A stretch of 33,574 bases of DNA from contig NZ_FORY01000026.1 of NCBI RefSeq assembly GCF_900114135.1, positions 1 to 33,574 on the forward strand, written 5' to 3'. A program made the position numbers and the translations under genes. Source of the stretch: Celeribacter halophilus (GTDB taxonomy: Bacteria; Pseudomonadota; Alphaproteobacteria; Rhodobacterales; Rhodobacteraceae). The notes beneath the pieces were generated by a model that worked only from the letters and a program-made list of their open reading frames with translations, had not been told where the DNA came from and did not search any database. Positions within the stretch are counted from its first letter, which is position 1. Each line of letters begins with the position of its first letter. Positions 15,396-24,373 of the stretch are shown here, piece by piece.

Positions 15396-17684
15396 TCAAA
15401 TCGGGCGGTCCATGCGGGTCACAAGATTGACCGTGCCTTTCACCGCCTCCTCGAAGCTCAGCAAAATCTGGTTGCTCCCGGCACCATAATTCACTGTGGC
15501 ATAGGGCGTTGTGAACACCGCGTTGTCACTGGCATCCGTCAACGCATTGCGAAAGACCACGCTTTCCACCACACGCGCCCAGCCGCCAAAGGGCAGATAG
15601 CCTGACGGGTCGAGCACCCAAGAGGTCGAGGCCGTGTTCTGGGTGAACTCCAGCGACACCGGATTGATCGTGTTCTGGCTCACCCCGTTAAAGGAATTGC
15701 CCTCGAAGGTGACATTGCGCGAGGAATTATACTCCAGATCGGCAAATGTCGTATCCACCCGCTCCACACGTTCGATAAAGCCGTTCAGCGATTTGAACGT
15801 GTTGTTCTGCACCGCCAGCCCTTGCAGGAAATGGCCCGACCCATAGGGCTTGATCACGATCCAAGAAAACGCACTGGCGCTGTCGTTGACCGTGAAAATA
15901 TTGCCCGTGATGGTCAGCCCGCCAAAGGAATATTCCGCAGCAAAATCCGGCGTGGCATCGTGTTCGTTGGTCATTTCGATGAAGGAATTGTCTATGTAAT
16001 TTCCGGTGATAGCGGATTTCACATTGGGATAGGTGAAGACCAGCCCCGCTTTGCGCGGACTGTCGGGGAAGTCGTCGCCCTGAAACCAGTGGTTGCCGAC
16101 AAACATATGACCGTTGCCATAGACTACGCCCGTGTGCCCGAAACGCTGGAACCGGTTGTCGCGGATCTTGGCGTCATTGGCATTGACGTTGAAGGCGACG
16201 GACTGACGCTCCTCGGCGCGCAATGATTGCTCGTTGGAGACAAAGGCGCAGCGGTCGATATGCAAGTCCTGACAACCGCCCCCGATTGAGGTCACGCCAC
16301 GGTTCAGCGGGGATTTGATGTGGCAATCCCGCAGGTGGAAATTGTTCCCGCCCGGCGCCAGCATCACCCCCGAGGCCCGACCGTTGCACAGCAGCTCCAC
16401 ATCGAAGAGCTGGAACTGCGAAAGCTTCGAGAGGCCCGAAAAGTCGAACACATATTTGAACCGTGTGAACGTGTAGCTCTGGGTCGCATTCGGCCCGTAG
16501 AGCGGATGGTTCAGCGTCAGGGACTGGTTGCCGACATTGACGGATTCAACATAGACCTCCCGCCCGACACCGGTGCCGGTCACGAGGCTGCCGACCTTGA
16601 TATTGGCGATATTGCTGACATTGGTCAGCGTGCGGGGATTGGCCGCGTTGTAGCTGGCCTGAGAGATGACCTCCTCCGTGTCCCAGTCGGTAGAGCTTTG
16701 CACATTGATCTGGCCATTGCGGATCACGCGGCGCACTTCAAGCGTGTCGGCTCCCGAAATCTCGGCAATATCCAGCGGCGCGTATAGCTCGATCCGGCGG
16801 CCACGCATGTCGAGACTGTCGTGATCCGTATAGTAGAACATCGCCTGAATGGCGCGTTTGAACCCTTCGACCTCGTCCCCGAAAGCATCGATATAGGCGT
16901 TCAGATGGAAGTCATGGCGCAGGACAAGACGCGCCTCCTGCGGCATCAATACCGTGCCGTCGAACACCACTTCTTCGGTGAAGGACACCGTGCCGCTGAG
17001 GTAATACTCCCCTTCGGGCACAAGGATTTTGCGCCCTGCGGCGGCGGCATTGGCGGCGTTGAATGCGGCCTGACAATCAGTCGCACCATCGCCCACAGCG
17101 CCGTAGTCGCGCACGTCGATCACGCCGGAACTGTCGCTCAGGAACCATGCGGAGACATCCTCGATCTCGATATCGTCGATCCGCACCGTGCCCCCGTTCG
17201 CGCCGGTCAGATCAAGCCCGAAATGTCCGTAGACTGCATCCAGCCCCCACGGCATATCCACACCGCTGCGCGCACCGGAGCCGACAATGGCCGAGACCTC
17301 GACCACCTCGCCATATTGCGTCAGCGCCACTTCGCTGCCCGTTTCGGTCACGCCGGAGACATGCGACAGGGCGCCATCCCCCGCCCAGCCCGCAATCCGC
17401 ACGGAGGGAAGATTGCCGGAGACCGCCTTGATCCGCGCCTTGATCCGCAGATACATGCCCGGCTGCAACGGGGTCTCCCCCATGTAGCGCAGCTTTGTCA
17501 CCGTCTCCGTCTTGACCAGTTCCAGACAACCGCCGAAATCGGCATCCGCCGTGACCAGCGCGGCATTCGCAGCCCCGTCATAGGGGGCCGACCCCGGAGT
17601 TCCGTCCTCGCTGGACCACAGATCCAACCCGCTCACAAACGCCGGCGGCATCAGCGCCAGCCCTTCAGTAATGGCCTTGTTCAT
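15396..17684 (-). CDS. Large right-handed parallel beta-helix protein with pectate-lyase-3-type motif
   Basis: The 762-residue protein has a conserved N-terminal region with a beta-sandwich look (1-185). It then has VIDVRDYGAVGDGATDCQAA (189-208), the entry motif of Pectate_lyase_3/GH28-like beta-helices. Many Asn/Gly-rich coils follow (ITGNYIDNSF, LAVQNNTFKS, VTFEGNSFNG), typical of stacked beta-helix turns. It probably binds or cleaves a polysaccharide such as an exopolysaccharide. No signal peptide is visible at the ATG at 17684, which follows GAAAGGGG; the longer frame to 17765 also lacks one. It stands alone. Substrate and location are unknown. Confidence 0.75.
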   Translation of the reverse strand: MNKAITEGLALMPPAFVSGLDLWSSEDGTPGSAPYDGAANAALVTADADFGGCLELVKTETVTKLRYMGETPLQPGMYLRIKARIKAVSGNLPSVRIAGWAGDGALSHVSGVTETGSEVALTQYGEVVEVSAIVGSGARSGVDMPWGLDAVYGHFGLDLTGANGGTVRIDDIEIEDVSAWFLSDSSGVIDVRDYGAVGDGATDCQAAFNAANAAAAGRKILVPEGEYYLSGTVSFTEEVVFDGTVLMPQEARLVLRHDFHLNAYIDAFGDEVEGFKRAIQAMFYYTDHDSLDMRGRRIELYAPLDIAEISGADTLEVRRVIRNGQINVQSSTDWDTEEVISQASYNAANPRTLTNVSNIANIKVGSLVTGTGVGREVYVESVNVGNQSLTLNHPLYGPNATQSYTFTRFKYVFDFSGLSKLSQFQLFDVELLCNGRASGVMLAPGGNNFHLRDCHIKSPLNRGVTSIGGGCQDLHIDRCAFVSNEQSLRAEERQSVAFNVNANDAKIRDNRFQRFGHTGVVYGNGHMFVGNHWFQGDDFPDSPRKAGLVFTYPNVKSAITGNYIDNSFIEMTNEHDATPDFAAEYSFGGLTITGNIFTVNDSASAFSWIVIKPYGSGHFLQGLAVQNNTFKSLNGFIERVERVDTTFADLEYNSSRNVTFEGNSFNGVSQNTINPVSLEFTQNTASTSWVLDPSGYLPFGGWARVVESVVFRNALTDASDNAVFTTPYATVNYGAGSNQILLSFEEAVKGTVNLVTRMDRPI

Positions 17685-18063
17685 CCGAACCCCTTTCAAT
17701 CCATCAATTCCACACGCACCGATCTGCCGGACGGTCCTGACCCGAAGCACAGCACCTCCGGCCAAACCCGGTCGGGATCACACGTCATCACCCCTCGAAG
17801 CGCACAGCCCCGAGACGGCAAAAGGTCTACATGAACAGGATCACCCCCCACTTAACCCGCCGCACGCCCGAACCGGTCACGGCGCAACGGGGGGAGAGGA
17901 TGTCGGCAAACACCGACATGATATGACTATGACCTAGGGGAAGTTTGATTTGGGAAAGGTGACACCTACACCGGAATCGGACATAATTATTTCGATAGGA
18001 CATTAAGCGACAGAAGTCGCAGCGAACTTCATACATATTGAGACTATAAAATTAGGAAGAACA
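17685..18063. promoter_or_regulatory. Intergenic region with a perfect inverted repeat at 17900-17919
   Basis: This 379-base space between divergent genes holds ATGTCGG-CAAACA-CCGACAT (17900-17919), a perfect 7-base inverted repeat, and CGACAGAAGTCG near 18008. Composition changes from GC-rich on the beta-helix side to AT-rich before the next gene. No ORF is convincing. The repeats may be operators or hairpins. Confidence 0.35.
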
Positions 18064-18696
18064 ATGAGACTTGGAATAACCTCTATTTTGCTAGCTTCGT
18101 CTCTTTCTTTGGCTGCAAAAGCACATGCCGATGTATGTGATTACAAACCCTCTGCTTTGGTGGGCAAGACGGCGACTGCGGTCGGGGCAGCAATTGCAGG
18201 AGGCGGTGCCGTCGCAGGAGGGGCGATGCAAGCAACGGGATATTATACCTTGGTGCATGCAGGGTCAGGTCTCACCATGCTGGGTTCTACAGCCGCCGGT
18301 GCTTCTGCTGCGGGCACGACAGGCATCATAGCCGGAACTGCGGGGACCATAGGCTCCATCGGAGCGATTTTAATGGCTCCCGTCACCATAGTCGTAGGTG
18401 GCATTGCAGTCATTGGCGTAGGGGCCTTCGAAGGTGCTTGTTATTTTCAGGTAGAACGCATCACAGATCCCTATCAAGTGCGCGAAATCATAGAGAGCGT
18501 TGCGTCCCAAGATGAGGCCGTATCCATTGTTTCAACAGAGGAGGGCGACGCAATGAAATTGAGCCTTGCAGGACAGTCAGAAACATATCTGCTTCGAAAG
18601 TTATATATTGCGGATGGGCAGTTGATGCATCGGGATTTCGGCCCGAATACGAACCTCGGACCCGTCTTGTTCAAATCTGAAACGATGGACGAGTAA
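18064..18696 (+). CDS. Secreted Gly/Ala-rich protein with hydrophobic core, function unknown
   Basis: I do not recognise this family. The 210-residue protein has a clear signal peptide (cleavage near AHA, about residue 22). It has a long Gly/Ala-rich stretch (about 34-125) with repeated small-residue patterns (GAAIAGGGAVAGG, GTTGIIAGTAGTIGSIG) able to form tightly packed membrane helices, and a polar C-terminal domain (about 130-210). Two cysteines remain after processing (25 and about 124). AGGAAG precedes the ATG. Codon and base use are AT-richer than its neighbours, which suggests acquisition. Glycine-zipper pore or envelope proteins are possible relatives, but that is speculation. Confidence 0.65.
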   Translation: MRLGITSILLASSLSLAAKAHADVCDYKPSALVGKTATAVGAAIAGGGAVAGGAMQATGYYTLVHAGSGLTMLGSTAAGASAAGTTGIIAGTAGTIGSIGAILMAPVTIVVGGIAVIGVGAFEGACYFQVERITDPYQVREIIESVASQDEAVSIVSTEEGDAMKLSLAGQSETYLLRKLYIADGQLMHRDFGPNTNLGPVLFKSETMDE

Positions 18697-18767
18697 CACT
18701 CTAAATGCATCTCAAAACCTGCACGGCTCGGAAAACGGCGCAGATGTGCCCCGCCCTAAACACCAAC

Positions 18768-18797
18768 AAAAAAGGCCGCCCACAAGGGGCAGCCTTT
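18768..18797 (-). terminator. Rho-independent terminator of lysS
   Basis: On the minus strand GGCTGCCC and GGGCGGCC pair over 8 bp (one U-G) around a 5-base loop and are followed by TTTTTT. It lies about 30 bases after the lysS stop. Confidence 0.85.
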
Positions 18798-18825
18798 CAA
18801 TCGGTAGAGACGCGCAGTCGGAGCG

Positions 18826-20478
18826 TTACGACAACTCGCCGTTCAGGCCCTTCTCAATGAGGGCGATGGTCTCGTTGACGCCATAGAGTGCTGCGAAGGA
18901 GCCGAAGCGCGGGCCTTGGCTTTGGCCCAGAAGCACTTCGTAGAGCGCCTTGAACCAGTCGCGCAGGTTTTCGAAGCCGTGGTTCTTGCCGACCGCGAAG
19001 ACGATGCTTTGCAGGAAGTCCCCGTCGGTGAAATCCGCTTCCGGCAGCGGCTCGTCATTGCCCATCGCCGCATTTTTCTTGGCGATCATGTCCAGCGCCA
19101 CATCGGCAGAGCCGAAGGCCGCTTTGAGGTCTTCCATCGCGGCACGTTCGGCGTCACTCGGGGCGCGGAAGGTTTTCTCGGGCTTCACGAAGTCGTTGTA
19201 GTAGCGCAGCGCATAGCCGACGGCGGCATCCGTTTGCGGATGGCTCTCGGGCGTGGCTTCCGGCGCATAGCGTTGCAGGAACTTCCACAGATGCGCTTTT
19301 TCTTCGGCACCGGCCACGGAGGCGAGGTTGAGCAGCATGGTGAAGGGCACCACCATGTCGGAGGCGGGCACATCCTTGCCGTGGATGTGGAACACCGGAT
19401 TTGCCACCTGCTTGGCCGCGTCCTGTGTCGGATAGGCGCGCAACTGCTGGTGGTATTCATCCATCGCCCGCGGGATCACGTCGAAATGCATCCGCTTCGC
19501 CGTTTTCGGCTTCTGATACATGAAATAGGACAGGCTCTCCGTCGAGGCATAGGTCAGCCATTCGTCGATCGACAGCCCGTTGCCGGAGGATTTGGAGATT
19601 TTCTGACCGTTGGCGTCAAGGAACAGCTCGTAGGAGAAATGCTCCGGCTTTTTGCCGCCGAGGATTTCGCAAATCCGGTCATAGATCGGCGTGTTGGTCG
19701 AGTGATCCTTGCCATACATCTCGAAATCAACGCCAAGCGCTGCCCAGCGGGCGCCGAAATCGGGTTTCCATTGCAGCTTCACATGACCGGCGGTGACAGG
19801 CAGGGTCCATTCGCGGCCAGTCTCGTCGTCAAAGGTGATGGTGTAATCATCCTTGTTCACCTCTTTCATCGGCACATAGAGCACGCGGCCGGTTTCGGGG
19901 TGGATCGGCAGGAAGATCGAATAGGTCGCCGCACGTTCCTCACGCAGCGATTTGAGCATGACTTTCATCACCTCGTCATATTTGTCCACGGCGCGTTTGA
20001 GCACCTCGTCGAACTGACCGGATTTGTAGAACTCGGTCGCCGAATAGAATTCGTATTCAAAGCCGAACGTATCGAGGAACCGGCGCAGCATGGCGTTATT
20101 GTGGTGGCCGAAGCTCTCGAACTCGCCAAACGGGTCCGGTACGGAGGTCAGCGGCTTTTGCGCATTCTCCTTGAGCATCTCCTGATTGGGCACGTTGGTC
20201 GGCACCTTGCGCATCCCGTCCATATCGTCGGAGAAACAGATGAGCCGCGTCGGCACATCCGAGATCACCTCGAAGGCGCGCCGGATCATCGTGGTGCGCA
20301 ACACCTCGCCAAATGTCCCGATATGCGGCAGTCCCGAAGGGCCATAGCCCGTCTCGAACAGCACGTAATCCTTCGCCGCGCCCTTCTTCTTGGATGCCTC
20401 ATAACGTTTGAGTACCTTCCTCGCCTCGTCAAAAGGCCAGGCTTTAGAGCTCATACCGGCTTCACGCAGGTCCGTCAT
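18826..20478 (-). CDS. lysS: Lysyl-tRNA synthetase, class I
   Basis: This enzyme charges tRNA-Lys with lysine. It is the class I (Rossmann-fold) type of archaea, spirochaetes and many alphaproteobacteria, unrelated to the class II enzyme of E. coli. The 550-residue protein shows the class I signatures PHIGTFGE (51-58, HIGH motif) and KISKSSGN (293-300, KMSKS motif), plus [11 protein letters not shown] and [13 protein letters not shown] blocks. The C-terminal helical part fits anticodon binding. ATG 20478 is chosen because AGGA lies about 10 bases upstream; MSSKAWPF at 20454 is an alternative. It is divergent from the TerB-like gene by 113 bases. Confidence 0.96.
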   Translation of the reverse strand: MTDLREAGMSSKAWPFDEARKVLKRYEASKKKGAAKDYVLFETGYGPSGLPHIGTFGEVLRTTMIRRAFEVISDVPTRLICFSDDMDGMRKVPTNVPNQEMLKENAQKPLTSVPDPFGEFESFGHHNNAMLRRFLDTFGFEYEFYSATEFYKSGQFDEVLKRAVDKYDEVMKVMLKSLREERAATYSIFLPIHPETGRVLYVPMKEVNKDDYTITFDDETGREWTLPVTAGHVKLQWKPDFGARWAALGVDFEMYGKDHSTNTPIYDRICEILGGKKPEHFSYELFLDANGQKISKSSGNGLSIDEWLTYASTESLSYFMYQKPKTAKRMHFDVIPRAMDEYHQQLRAYPTQDAAKQVANPVFHIHGKDVPASDMVVPFTMLLNLASVAGAEEKAHLWKFLQRYAPEATPESHPQTDAAVGYALRYYNDFVKPEKTFRAPSDAERAAMEDLKAAFGSADVALDMIAKKNAAMGNDEPLPEADFTDGDFLQSIVFAVGKNHGFENLRDWFKALYEVLLGQSQGPRFGSFAALYGVNETIALIEKGLNGELS

Positions 20479-20591
20479 GGTTCGCAATCCTTTTCTCACG
20501 CGGGTCGCTCCCGCAAGGCGCAACTCCTATTGAACCCCCCCGCTTCCGTCAATATTGTTTGACCGCACACGCCCCATGAGGAGCCAATAAA

Positions 20592-21035
20592 ATGAACGAT
20601 ATTCCACATTCCCTGAATCCGCAGGACTGTCTTGTCGCTGTCATGATCGCACAATCCATGTCCGACGAGAACATTCGCACCGCCGAACTGGTCACGATCG
20701 AGAATATCGTCAACCATTTGCCGATCTTCGGAGAATACGACCCCGACCGGATCAAACTGGTCTCCTCCACTGTCTTCGATCTGTTTTCCGAGGAAGACGG
20801 GCTGGACGCATTGTTCGGCCTGATCCGCGACAACCTGCCCGACTACCTGAACGAAACCGCCTATGCGCTGGCCTGTGATGTCGCGGCGGCTGACGGGCAT
20901 ACCTACGAGGCAGAACTGCGCCTGCTCGAAGAGATTCGCTATGAACTCAACATCGACCGTCTCCATGCAGCCGCCATCGAGCGCGGCGCACGGGCGCGTT
21001 ATATGCTGCTCCATCAGGCGGAAAACGGGGCTTAG
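20592..21035 (+). CDS. TerB-like (tellurite-resistance family) helical protein
   Basis: This 147-residue all-helical protein has the TerB-type pattern of two acidic repeats: LVAVMIAQSMSDENIRTAELVTIENIV near the start and ALACDVAAADGHTYEAELRLLEEI near the end. AADG..H..E is the typical metal-binding-like element. TerB-like proteins act in stress or membrane-linked processes; the single gene here is not part of a ter operon, so resistance to tellurite should not be assumed. GAGGAG lies 8 bases before the ATG. Confidence 0.82.
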   Translation: MNDIPHSLNPQDCLVAVMIAQSMSDENIRTAELVTIENIVNHLPIFGEYDPDRIKLVSSTVFDLFSEEDGLDALFGLIRDNLPDYLNETAYALACDVAAADGHTYEAELRLLEEIRYELNIDRLHAAAIERGARARYMLLHQAENGA

Positions 21036-21061
21036 TGCCTCAAGTTTTTTTGAGATACGCT

Positions 21062-22573
21062 TTAACCGTAGACACCGGCCCAGCGTTCGATCAGCGCCTG
21101 TTGCAGCTTCTTCGCCCGTGTGTTGAAGGTCCGCGCCCCTTGCGGACGTTCGGCCACACCTGCCGCCTTCGCCGCGCGCCGTTTCGGCAGGTCTGCGGCA
21201 AAGGTGGCAAATGCCATACGCTGCCCGCCCGGTGCATCGACATAGCCCGCAAGACCGGACACGAAATCCAGCGTGCCGGTCTTGGCATGAACGCTAACCG
21301 GATGGTTTTTCACCACATTCCCCTGCCCGTCACGCAAAAGAACCGGCTTCATCAGCGGTGCAAGCGTCGCCTCCACGCCTGCGGCTCCGAGCATATGTAC
21401 CATGTCCACCGCTGTAACCTCCGACGCGCCGCCGAGCCCCGAGTGATCCACCAGCGCGATATGGCGCATCCCGAACCTCTGCCGCGCCCAGTCGCTCATC
21501 GCTGCAGCCGATGCCGAAAGCGAGCCGGCCGCCACGCCCCGCGCACGGCTGGCCGTCAACCCCAACACTTCTGCTGTCAGGTTGGTCGAATATTTCAACA
21601 TATCGCGCACGATCACGCTCAAAGGGGCGCTCTCGATCCGTGCGACCTCTTCACCCGCACCGGATTTGCGCTGCCCCTGCGGCAGGCGTAGCCCCTGCGC
21701 GCGCGCCACCGCCTGAAACACTTCCGCCGCATAGAGGCCGGGCAGACGCACAGGCAGCCACCGCGCCCCGCCATTGCCCAAGGCGCTTTGCGCCACGGTC
21801 CATTCATCGCGCCCCTGCCCTGCGACATGGTCGAAAACCGGCAGGTTGCGCGCCGCCACTTTCACCCGTGCGACCTGCACATCCGGCGCGAAGCGTTCTG
21901 CGCGGGCGTCCATCTTGAGGCTGTAGCCCTCGCCCTGCCGTTTCCATTCGAAATGCACGCGGTTGTAATTGAGGTTCAGGCCGGACACCGTCGGGTTATA
22001 GCCCGCATATTCCGTCTGCTCCGTGTCGATCTGTGCGATTCGTGGCAAGGCCGTGTCATCAATGAGCAAGCGCCCGCTGACCCCCGTGATGCCCTGCGCC
22101 ACCAGCTTGCCCGCAAGCGTCGCCAGACCATCGGTGTCCAACGTCGGATCGCCTCCGCCAACAAGGATCAGATCGCCCTGCACCACGCCATTCACCACCG
22201 GTCCGCTGCGCAGAACGCGGGTTATGAAACGATACTCTGCCCCGAGATGCTCCAGCGCATAGAGGCTGGTCACGGTCTTGGCCACAGAGGCCGGCGGCAG
22301 GCGCAAGAGCGGCGCGTGGGTCTCGTAGACCTCCCCTGTCGCAGTATCGGCCACGGCAAAACTCACCTGACCCGACAGTTTGGACGCCTCAATCAGCGCC
22401 TCGGCCGTGGGGATAGACTTCCGGTAAAGATCGGCCGGACGCGGTTTCGGCAGGGGCGAGGCCACAAGCCCTTCGGCCAGAGCCGATTGAACCAGCCCGA
22501 CCTGCGCCGCGCCACCCAACAGCAACCCCAGCATCCCGCGCCGGTTGATCTGAGAAACCCTGTGTTTTGTCAT
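21062..22573 (-). CDS. dacB: D-alanyl-D-alanine carboxypeptidase/endopeptidase, PBP4 (peptidase S13) family
   Basis: This enzyme trims peptidoglycan stem peptides and crosslinks in the periplasm. The 503-residue protein has the three penicillin-binding motifs: Ser96-Val-Ala-Lys99 (SxxK, in PPASVAKT), Ser329-Thr-Asn331 (SxN) and Lys431-Thr-Gly433 (KTG). The long insert between SxxK and SxN is typical of class C PBP4 proteins. The N-terminus (INRRGMLGLLLGGAAQ) has twin arginines at 11-12 before a hydrophobic stretch, so export by the Tat route is possible. It follows nadD on the same strand with a gap of 102 bases. Confidence 0.94.
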   Translation of the reverse strand: MTKHRVSQINRRGMLGLLLGGAAQVGLVQSALAEGLVASPLPKPRPADLYRKSIPTAEALIEASKLSGQVSFAVADTATGEVYETHAPLLRLPPASVAKTVTSLYALEHLGAEYRFITRVLRSGPVVNGVVQGDLILVGGGDPTLDTDGLATLAGKLVAQGITGVSGRLLIDDTALPRIAQIDTEQTEYAGYNPTVSGLNLNYNRVHFEWKRQGEGYSLKMDARAERFAPDVQVARVKVAARNLPVFDHVAGQGRDEWTVAQSALGNGGARWLPVRLPGLYAAEVFQAVARAQGLRLPQGQRKSGAGEEVARIESAPLSVIVRDMLKYSTNLTAEVLGLTASRARGVAAGSLSASAAAMSDWARQRFGMRHIALVDHSGLGGASEVTAVDMVHMLGAAGVEATLAPLMKPVLLRDGQGNVVKNHPVSVHAKTGTLDFVSGLAGYVDAPGGQRMAFATFAADLPKRRAAKAAGVAERPQGARTFNTRAKKLQQALIERWAGVYG

Positions 22574-22675
22574 GCTGCGAGTTAATCCTGCGCGAGGCGA
22601 TTGGGCAAGGCGGGAAAACCGCGCTTTTGCTCCCCCTCCCGCATTTTCCGCTGTGCGCGTGTGCCGCGCCTCAGC

Positions 22676-23281
22676 TCAGTCCCGCGTCCAGCCGCCCTGC
22701 GCACGGATTTCCGTCGACGAGGCATCAGACATCGGCACATTGATGAAACACCAGCACGGCGGCTCGCACCGGCCTAAAAGCCGCGAGGCGCGTGACGGGA
22801 GTTTTGCATGGGCAAAGCTCTGCGCCGCCATGGAATTGCGCGCCGCGCCGCGTGTGCCGGGACGTGCGATCACCCCTACGGGCGTGGTCTCCATAATGCT
22901 GCGCCAGTCCTGCCACAGATGGAACTGCGCCAGATTGTCCGCCCCCATGAGCCAGACGAAGTGCACATCGGGATAGAGTTTGCGGATCGCCTGCAAGGTC
23001 GCGGCCGTGTAACGTGTGCCCGTGCGGGCCTCGATATCCGTCACCTCGACCCGCGGGTGATCCATGACCTGACGCGCCCGCGCCATCCGCTTGCCCATCT
23101 CAGCAGGCCCCTGCGCCTTCAACGGGTTGCCGGGGCTGACCAGCCACCAGACCCGATCCAGATTGAACCGCTTGAGCGCCATCTTGGTGATATGCACATG
23201 CCCTTCATGCGCAGGATCGAACGATCCCCCGAGCAAGCCAATGACCTGACCAGAACGTGCATATGGCAACTCACAACGCAT
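22676..23281 (-). CDS. nadD: Nicotinate-nucleotide adenylyltransferase
   Basis: NadD transfers AMP to nicotinate mononucleotide in NAD synthesis. The 201-residue protein starts with the nucleotidyltransferase motif [18 protein letters not shown] (the HxGH motif is HEGH). Later blocks are [11 protein letters not shown], the [12 protein letters not shown] block, and C-terminal SSTEIRAQG, equivalent to the ISSTxIR motif. The start at 23281 (MRCELPY) fits the family length and has CAGGGCG upstream; the frame stays open to 23416 with no conserved sequence. It is probably cotranscribed with dacB. Confidence 0.94.
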   Translation of the reverse strand: MRCELPYARSGQVIGLLGGSFDPAHEGHVHITKMALKRFNLDRVWWLVSPGNPLKAQGPAEMGKRMARARQVMDHPRVEVTDIEARTGTRYTAATLQAIRKLYPDVHFVWLMGADNLAQFHLWQDWRSIMETTPVGVIARPGTRGAARNSMAAQSFAHAKLPSRASRLLGRCEPPCWCFINVPMSDASSTEIRAQGGWTRD

Positions 23282-23658
23282 GTCGCCCTGCATGGCCGCA
23301 CGGGTCGACGCTGTCAATGTTTGAGAGGTGTGGAAAGGGACGAAGGCCGGTGGATTTAGGGCAAGAAGGAGGGCAATGCCGAGCGATTTCTTACTTCCAG
23401 CGTGCATATCACCCAAACGGCAAAATCCACCCGGAGGCGGCTAACTGATTGTAATTGTGTTTCAATTACTGGTTGCGGGAGAGCGCAACCGCCGCAACTT
23501 ACCTGTGCTTATGTGTGCAATCTAACAAAACATCCCGGAAAGGCTTCAATCATTGCGCCCTTTCTAAAGAACGTGACCCGAATATAACGTGAGTGTCTAG
23601 CAAGACACTGGCGCACGGTCATGGTTGGCCTCGACCTTTGTCAACTTCGCATAAAAGA
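23282..23658. other. Intergenic region with two perfect inverted repeats
   Basis: This 377-base space holds no convincing gene. GGTTGCG-GGAGAG-CGCAACC lies at 23471-23490 and AGTGTCT-AGCA-AGACACT at 23592-23609. The second lies 50 bases beyond the TetR gene stop and could act as a weak terminator, but it lacks a T-run. The nadD promoter must lie within the left part. Confidence 0.4.
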
Positions 23659-24270
23659 CTAACTACCGACCGCAACGCACTCAGGCGATGTAGGAGGACG
23701 TTCAAAGATTTCCGTTGTGATGTCTTTTGCCAGTCGCGCATCCAGCGCTCCGCGATTGAGAAGGCGATACCAGAACGCGCCATGGATCATGGTTGAAATC
23801 ATTTCCGGATTGCGATCAGGCAAAAGCTCTCCACGCTCTTGTGCCCGATGCAGCAACGCGGTGATCATCTTTTCACGTGGCAAGACGAAGTGTGTATAGA
23901 AGGAGGCATTGAATGTCACATCCTTCTGCGCAGCGGCGATAATGGAACACAGAGTGTCGCGGTCTTTGTTCAGATGTTCGAAGACATTGATCAGAAACTC
24001 TTCCAACGCCACGCGACACCTTTTGTCCTCCTCCAAGGCGGGTTGGGCGGCGTAATTGCCTGTCTGCTCGAATACGGCCTCAAGGACGAGATCGGCCTTG
24101 GTGTTCCAGCGATTGTAGAGCGTTTGTCGGGCCACACCGGCCTCTTTGGCAATGGCCGCGATGGATACTTTCTCGTAGCCGTTTTCCCGAACAAGGTGCA
24201 GTGCGGCGGTTTTCAACGCTGCGCTGGCTCTCTCGTCTGTCGGCCGCCCGCCCGATACTTTCTTCGTCAT
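23659..24270 (-). CDS. TetR/AcrR-family transcriptional repressor
   Basis: This 203-residue protein has an N-terminal TetR helix-turn-helix (about 25-60: KVSIAAIAKEAGVARQTLYNRWNTKADLV) and a helical ligand-binding part including a C-terminal domain (TetR_C type) ending near 200. It is divergent from the MFS pump, so it very probably represses that pump and itself through the inverted repeats between them. The ATG at 24270 is preferred over the one at 24276 because AGGA is 8 bases from it. Confidence 0.9.
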   Translation of the reverse strand: MTKKVSGGRPTDERASAALKTAALHLVRENGYEKVSIAAIAKEAGVARQTLYNRWNTKADLVLEAVFEQTGNYAAQPALEEDKRCRVALEEFLINVFEHLNKDRDTLCSIIAAAQKDVTFNASFYTHFVLPREKMITALLHRAQERGELLPDRNPEMISTMIHGAFWYRLLNRGALDARLAKDITTEIFERPPTSPECVAVGS

Positions 24271-24315
24271 GCACATATCCTGTTCAATCACGCAGACTGA
24301 CCTTACTTGCTTGTG

Positions 24316-24353
24316 AGACTTTAGTCTATTAACTGAATTTAGACCAAAGTCTA
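24316..24353. promoter_or_regulatory. Paired inverted repeats, likely TetR operators
   Basis: AGACT-TT-AGTCT (24316-24327) and TAGAC-CAAA-GTCTA (24340-24353) share the AGAC/GTCT half-site. They lie between the divergent regulator and pump, 46 and 20 bases from their starts. Similar half-sites in two copies fit repressor binding over both promoters. Confidence 0.6.
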
Positions 24354-24373
24354 CTAATCCAACAGGAACCATA

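Noticed and set aside
16821-17834. 337-codon plus-strand frame opposite the beta-helix gene
   Set aside because: Composition is Arg/His/Pro-rich and it mirrors a clear beta-helix coding sequence.
18916-20562. 548-codon plus-strand frame opposite lysS
   Set aside because: Antisense shadow of lysS with low-complexity composition and no ribosome binding site.
21034-21056. CTCAA...TTGAG with a T-run between the TerB-like gene and dacB
   Set aside because: The T-run is within the loop and the stem is only 5 bp, so it is not a convincing terminator.
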